A stretch of 64,000 bases of DNA, from contig NZ_JABURL010000106.1 of the NCBI RefSeq assembly GCF_014762705.1, forward strand, positions 25,251 through 89,250, in the 5' to 3' direction. Made by a program: the position numbers and the translations under genes. Positions 60,656-64,000 of the stretch are shown piece after piece (the stretch's first letter is position 1; the number at the start of each line of letters is the position of its first letter). This DNA comes from Cyclobacterium sp. GTDB taxonomy: Bacteria > Bacteroidota > Bacteroidia > Cytophagales > Cyclobacteriaceae. The notes beneath the pieces were generated by a model. The model saw only the letters and a program-made list of their open reading frames with translations, did no database searches and was not told where the DNA came from.

Positions 60656-61117
60656 ATGAACAATACCAATAAGACTTTCAGGAAATTAATTCCCAATCTC
60701 TTTTTGCTCCTAACTTTGTGGCTGATGGCTTGCAGCACGGACCCTGAACCCATTGCATTTGGGGAAGACCATTGCAGCTATTGCAAAATGAAAATAGCAG
60801 ACCCCAGATTCGGGGGAGAATTGGTCAGTTCAAAAGGGAAAGTATATAAATTTGATGCCATGGAGTGCCTGCTACCCTATTTGAACGAAAGCAAGGAGGA
60901 TGAATTTGCCCACATTTTAGGCATCGCCTATGATGATCCGGGCAAGTTAATCGCCGTAGAAAATCTGAATTTTGCCATTTCTGAAAATTACCCAAGCCCC
61001 ATGGGAGCCCATCTGGCAGGGTTTCGGGACCAACCCACTGATGGGAGTAAATCCCTGAACTGGCAGGCCCTCCAGGATCAACTGTCCGAATTCAAACCCT
61101 CAAACTTTCGGGAATGA
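60656..61117 (+). CDS. nosL: NosL copper chaperone lipoprotein
   Basis: A 153-aa lipoprotein (lipobox LWLMAC). The NosL motif HCSYCKMKIADPRFGGEL (C-x-x-C-K-M) near residue 40 and YKFDAMECLLPYL fit the copper(I)-binding family. NosL supplies copper to NosZ outside the cytoplasm. Its last four bases overlap NosD. Confidence 0.93.
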   Translation: MNNTNKTFRKLIPNLFLLLTLWLMACSTDPEPIAFGEDHCSYCKMKIADPRFGGELVSSKGKVYKFDAMECLLPYLNESKEDEFAHILGIAYDDPGKLIAVENLNFAISENYPSPMGAHLAGFRDQPTDGSKSLNWQALQDQLSEFKPSNFRE

Positions 61118-62361
61118 TGAAAACATTTTTTTGCCATCTGATTGTATTGATCCTTTTTTACTCAACAGGGCTTAAGGCCGATGCCTATCATGTAAAGAAA
61201 GGAACACCCTTAAATTCCATCAAAAAAGCTGTGGAAAAGGCCAATGAAATGGACACCCTTTTCATACATGGGGGCACTTACCTGGAAAACCAGATCCTGA
61301 TCAGCAAAGCCCTGAGCCTCATCGGTGTCAACAGGCCCGTTATTGACAGCCAGGGCGGCGATGAAATCTTCATTGTTCAGGCTGATAAAGTACTCATCCA
61401 GGGATTAAGGCTTCAAAATATTGGTGTGAGCCACCTGAAAGACCGGGCTGCCATCCGTATCGTGGAAGCCAGGGAAGTCATTATCGATGACAATATCCTG
61501 ATCAATGCCTTTTTTGGCATTTATTTACAAAATTCTTCCCAGTGCATCGTCCAAAACAATACGATTAAAGGAAATGCCCACGATGAGATGAATGCCGGCA
61601 ATGCCATCCATATCTGGAAAGGCAGCCAAATGGAAGTAATCAACAATCACCTGAGCCATCACCGGGACGGGATTTATTTTGAGTTTGTCGATCAAAGCCT
61701 GATCCGGGGCAATACCAGCCAGGACAATATGCGCTATGGGCTCCATTTCATGTTCTCCAACTATGATACCTATGAAGAAAACAGCTTCCAAAGGAACGGC
61801 GCAGGGGTGGCCGTGATGTTCAGCAAGCACATCAAAATGGTAAAAAACACCTTTGAGGAAAATTGGGGTGGGTCTTCCTATGGCATACTTCTGAAAGAAA
61901 TCAGCGATGGCTTTATGTCTCAAAATACATTCAAAAGCAATACCGTTGGTGTTTATGCTGAAGGAGCCAGCAGGATCAAAATTGAAAACAACAATTTCAT
62001 CGACAATGGAAAAGCCATGGACATCAAGGGAAACTGTATCGATAATCAAATCCTTTCCAATAATTTTATTGGCAATACCTTTGAAGTATTGACCAATTCC
62101 AGGTCCAATCTGAATCATTTCGAAGGCAATTACTGGGCACAATATAAAGGACATGACCTGGACAAGGATGGTATAGGTGATTTTGCCCATCGCCCGGTCA
62201 ACCTCTTTGCCCTGATCACCGATAAAATACCGGCTGCCAATATGCTCCTGCACAGTTTTCTGGTTGATGCACTGGACATGGCCGAACGCATGTTTCCGGA
62301 AATAATTCCCGAGCACCTTTCTGATGAGCAGCCCCGCATAAAGCCAATCAGCTATGATTAA
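61114..62361 (+). CDS. nosD: NosD periplasmic copper-site maturation protein
   Basis: A 415-aa secreted protein with an N-terminal signal. The body is a right-handed parallel beta-helix of PbH1/CASH repeats (IQGLRLQNIGVSHLKDRAAI, NHLSHHRDGIYFEFVDQSLI, YGLHFMFSNYDTYEENSF). NosD acts with NosF and NosY to build the CuZ centre of NosZ. It overlaps nosL by four bases and nosF by eight. Confidence 0.94.
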   Translation: MMKTFFCHLIVLILFYSTGLKADAYHVKKGTPLNSIKKAVEKANEMDTLFIHGGTYLENQILISKALSLIGVNRPVIDSQGGDEIFIVQADKVLIQGLRLQNIGVSHLKDRAAIRIVEAREVIIDDNILINAFFGIYLQNSSQCIVQNNTIKGNAHDEMNAGNAIHIWKGSQMEVINNHLSHHRDGIYFEFVDQSLIRGNTSQDNMRYGLHFMFSNYDTYEENSFQRNGAGVAVMFSKHIKMVKNTFEENWGGSSYGILLKEISDGFMSQNTFKSNTVGVYAEGASRIKIENNNFIDNGKAMDIKGNCIDNQILSNNFIGNTFEVLTNSRSNLNHFEGNYWAQYKGHDLDKDGIGDFAHRPVNLFALITDKIPAANMLLHSFLVDALDMAERMFPEIIPEHLSDEQPRIKPISYD

Positions 62362-63070
62362 AATAGATCATGTCTACAAAAAATTTGGCCGGCATCAGGT
62401 CTTAAAAGACATTTGTCTGCAGTTTGAAGAAAATCAGGCCATCGCCTTAATTGGCCCGAATGGTTCAGGAAAATCCACGCTGATCAAGATCCTCTTGGGA
62501 ATGGTGCTCCCCCAGGAGGGACATGTTGCCTTTGATGGCAGCCCCATAAAAGGACAAAGCCTTTATCGGCGGCAGATAGGCTACATGCCCCAAATGAGCC
62601 GTTTCCCTAGCAATATGACGGTCAGTCAGTTGTTTAACATGGTCAAAAGTCTGCGAAAAGATGAAATAAAGAGAGACCTGGACCTGTATCATGCTTTCGA
62701 AATAGATCAAATGGGGTCCAAAAAATTGGAAATACTGTCCGGAGGAATGAAGCAAAAAGTAAGTGCTGCACTTGCCTTCCTTTTTGATCCAAAGGTCTTG
62801 ATATTGGATGAGCCTACGGCGGGCCTGGACCCGATTGCCAATGAAATCCTAAAAGAAAAATTACAAAAAACTTTGGGAAAAGACCGCCTGATTTTGATCA
62901 GTTCACATATTTTAAATGATTTGGATGATATCACCACTCATGTCAGCTATTTGATGGAAGGAGAAGTAAAATTCTTTAAGCCTTTGGAGCAGCTTAGGGC
63001 CGAGACAGCAGAAAACCGGCTGAACCGGATCATTGCCCAGGTATTAAAACAAGAAAACAGCCATGTTTAA
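62354..63070 (+). CDS. nosF: NosF ABC transporter ATP-binding protein
   Basis: A 238-aa ABC ATPase with Walker A IGPNGSGKSTLIK, signature LSGGMKQKVSAAL, Walker B VLILDEPTAGLDP and switch His in LISSHILNDLDD. With NosY it forms the transporter that assists CuZ assembly, possibly exporting a sulfur species. It overlaps both neighbours by eight bases. Confidence 0.95.
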   Translation: MIKIDHVYKKFGRHQVLKDICLQFEENQAIALIGPNGSGKSTLIKILLGMVLPQEGHVAFDGSPIKGQSLYRRQIGYMPQMSRFPSNMTVSQLFNMVKSLRKDEIKRDLDLYHAFEIDQMGSKKLEILSGGMKQKVSAALAFLFDPKVLILDEPTAGLDPIANEILKEKLQKTLGKDRLILISSHILNDLDDITTHVSYLMEGEVKFFKPLEQLRAETAENRLNRIIAQVLKQENSHV

Positions 63071-63830
63071 AATTGCGAAATTTATTATTTCAGATCTGAT
63101 CAAAAACTGGATCATTTTGCTTTATACGGTTTTTCTGCTGCTGGCTACCATGGGCTTTTTTTTATTGCAGGGACAGGGAGACAAAGCCATTCTGGGAGTT
63201 TTAAACCTGACACTGCTGCTGGTGCCCATGATCACGGTAATTTTTTCTACCATTTATTATTACAATATGTATGAATTCATGGTCCTTTTGATCGCACAGC
63301 CTCTAAAGCGAGGCAGTATCATAGGAAGCATTTATTTAGGTCTGCTTGTTTCCTTCGGCCTGGCGATAGTAACAGGTTTGGGATTGCCTTTATGGCTGAT
63401 GCATCCTCACTGGGTATCCCTGGTATTATCAGGGGTTGCCCTGCTGCTGACCGGGATATTCATTGGCCTCGCCCTTCTTGTAGCCGTTTGGGTGAGGGAC
63501 AAGGCCAGAGGTATGGGTTTTGCCTTGTTCCTCTGGGTCTATTTTGTGTTGATTTTCGATGGCCTGGTACTTTTGATGATGTACAATTTTAGTGATTATC
63601 CCATAGAAAAAGTGGTGCTTTACATTACTTTTCTCAATCCTGTGGACCTGGGCAGGATCACGGTGCTCATGCAGACCGAAGCCGCAGCACTGATGGGTTA
63701 CAGCGGGGCTATTTTCCGGCAATTTTTCAGCGAATGGTGGGGACTTATCGCAAGCCTGCTCATCATGCTGGCATGGGCACTTCTTCCGGTAGCTTTTTCC
63801 TTTCGGATGTTTCGGCACAAGGACCTATGA
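63063..63830 (+). CDS. nosY: NosY ABC transporter permease
   Basis: A 255-aa membrane protein with about six helices (LLYTVFLLLATMGFFLL, LLLVPMITVIFSTIYYY, LGLLVSFGLAIVTGLGLP, GVALLLTGIFIGLALLVAVW and further). It is the ABC-2 type partner of NosF. It ends the visible nos operon; a terminator follows at 63945. Motifs such as MYEFMVLLIAQPL are typical of NosY. Confidence 0.93.
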   Translation: MFKIAKFIISDLIKNWIILLYTVFLLLATMGFFLLQGQGDKAILGVLNLTLLLVPMITVIFSTIYYYNMYEFMVLLIAQPLKRGSIIGSIYLGLLVSFGLAIVTGLGLPLWLMHPHWVSLVLSGVALLLTGIFIGLALLVAVWVRDKARGMGFALFLWVYFVLIFDGLVLLMMYNFSDYPIEKVVLYITFLNPVDLGRITVLMQTEAAALMGYSGAIFRQFFSEWWGLIASLLIMLAWALLPVAFSFRMFRHKDL

Positions 63831-63944
63831 AGTGAAAAACTTCCTCTCTCTGAAAATCAATGGTTTTGAGGTTTTGAGGTTTTTGGTTAATCTTTTAAAA
63901 ACAACCTACATAAGTAAAAGTACTGTCAATCTCAGAAAAACAAA

Positions 63945-63990
63945 AGAGGCTGTCCGAAAAGTCGGGCAGCCTCTAATTTAGTTGTTTTTT
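63945..63990 (+). terminator. Terminator after the nos operon
   Basis: AGAGGCTGTCCGA (63945-63957) pairs with TCGGGCAGCCTCT (63962-63974), 13 bp with one G-T, loop AAAG, then a T run to about 63990. Hairpins of this type recur at gene ends in this kind of genome. Confidence 0.75.
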
Positions 63991-64000
63991 TTCTCCAAAA

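Overview
The window looks like chromosome of a member of the Bacteroidota, most likely Cytophagales/Cyclobacteriaceae. The basis is lipoboxes of the L-x-S-C type on many small secreted proteins, promoters that fit the Bacteroidota pattern (TTTG, about 19 bp, TAnnTTTG), DUF4221 and DUF6786 lipoproteins, and a clade II type nitrous oxide reductase operon. The family-level placement is inference.

Bases 1 to about 27.2 kb are the right-hand part of a tailed-phage prophage. It runs from a left-truncated structural gene through packaging genes (TerS, TerL), portal, DUF6712 connector, neck/tail proteins, a 1350-aa tape measure protein, tail-tip proteins, a lysis cassette (holin, DUF5675 protein, spanin-like lipoprotein), large tail-fibre type proteins and a beta-propeller protein. 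It ends in a tyrosine integrase that abuts the 3' end of tRNA-Leu(UAA). No major capsid gene is visible, so capsid and early genes should lie left of the window. The late operon is broken by an accessory islet (about 10.64-14.26 kb) with two tandem paralogous small proteins, a RadC-like protein, an ArdC-like protein, a coiled-coil protein, a 50-aa protein and several hairpins. A second gap (6.07-6.61 kb) holds an opposite-strand gene with an apparent single-base frameshift.

Bases 27.2-42.4 kb are ordinary chromosome: tRNA-Leu and tRNA-Gly, mutS, a SpoU-type RNA methyltransferase, two lipoproteins, a BlaI/M56 (BlaR-like) pair, and a divergent pair made of a winged-helix membrane regulator and a three-gene Planctomycete-type export module (PSCyt1/DUF1549/DUF1553 protein, Tat-exported DUF1501 protein, Tat-exported NHL-type protein).

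Bases 42.4-50.5 kb are a patchier accessory stretch: an 800-bp non-coding region with degenerate repeats, an AT-rich solitary asparagine-synthase-like gene with an interrupted RiPP-precursor-like frame just upstream, a thioredoxin-like lipoprotein, a Uma2 endonuclease, an AAA/DUF4143 ATPase preceded by two matched palindromes, and a DUF6786 lipoprotein.

From 50.8 kb onward the content is physiological. A cobalamin riboswitch precedes metE (B12-independent methionine synthase). Then comes a nitrogen-oxide block: flavohemoglobin (hmp), the iron-sulfur repair protein Ric/YtfE, a polytopic membrane protein, a lipoprotein cytochrome c, NosZ, a small membrane protein, NosL, NosD, NosF and NosY. The hmp and ric promoters each carry a long palindrome centred on the -33 element at almost the same distance from the -7 box, which suggests one nitric-oxide-responsive regulator. 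Together these genes would detoxify NO, repair NO-damaged metal centres and reduce N2O to N2.
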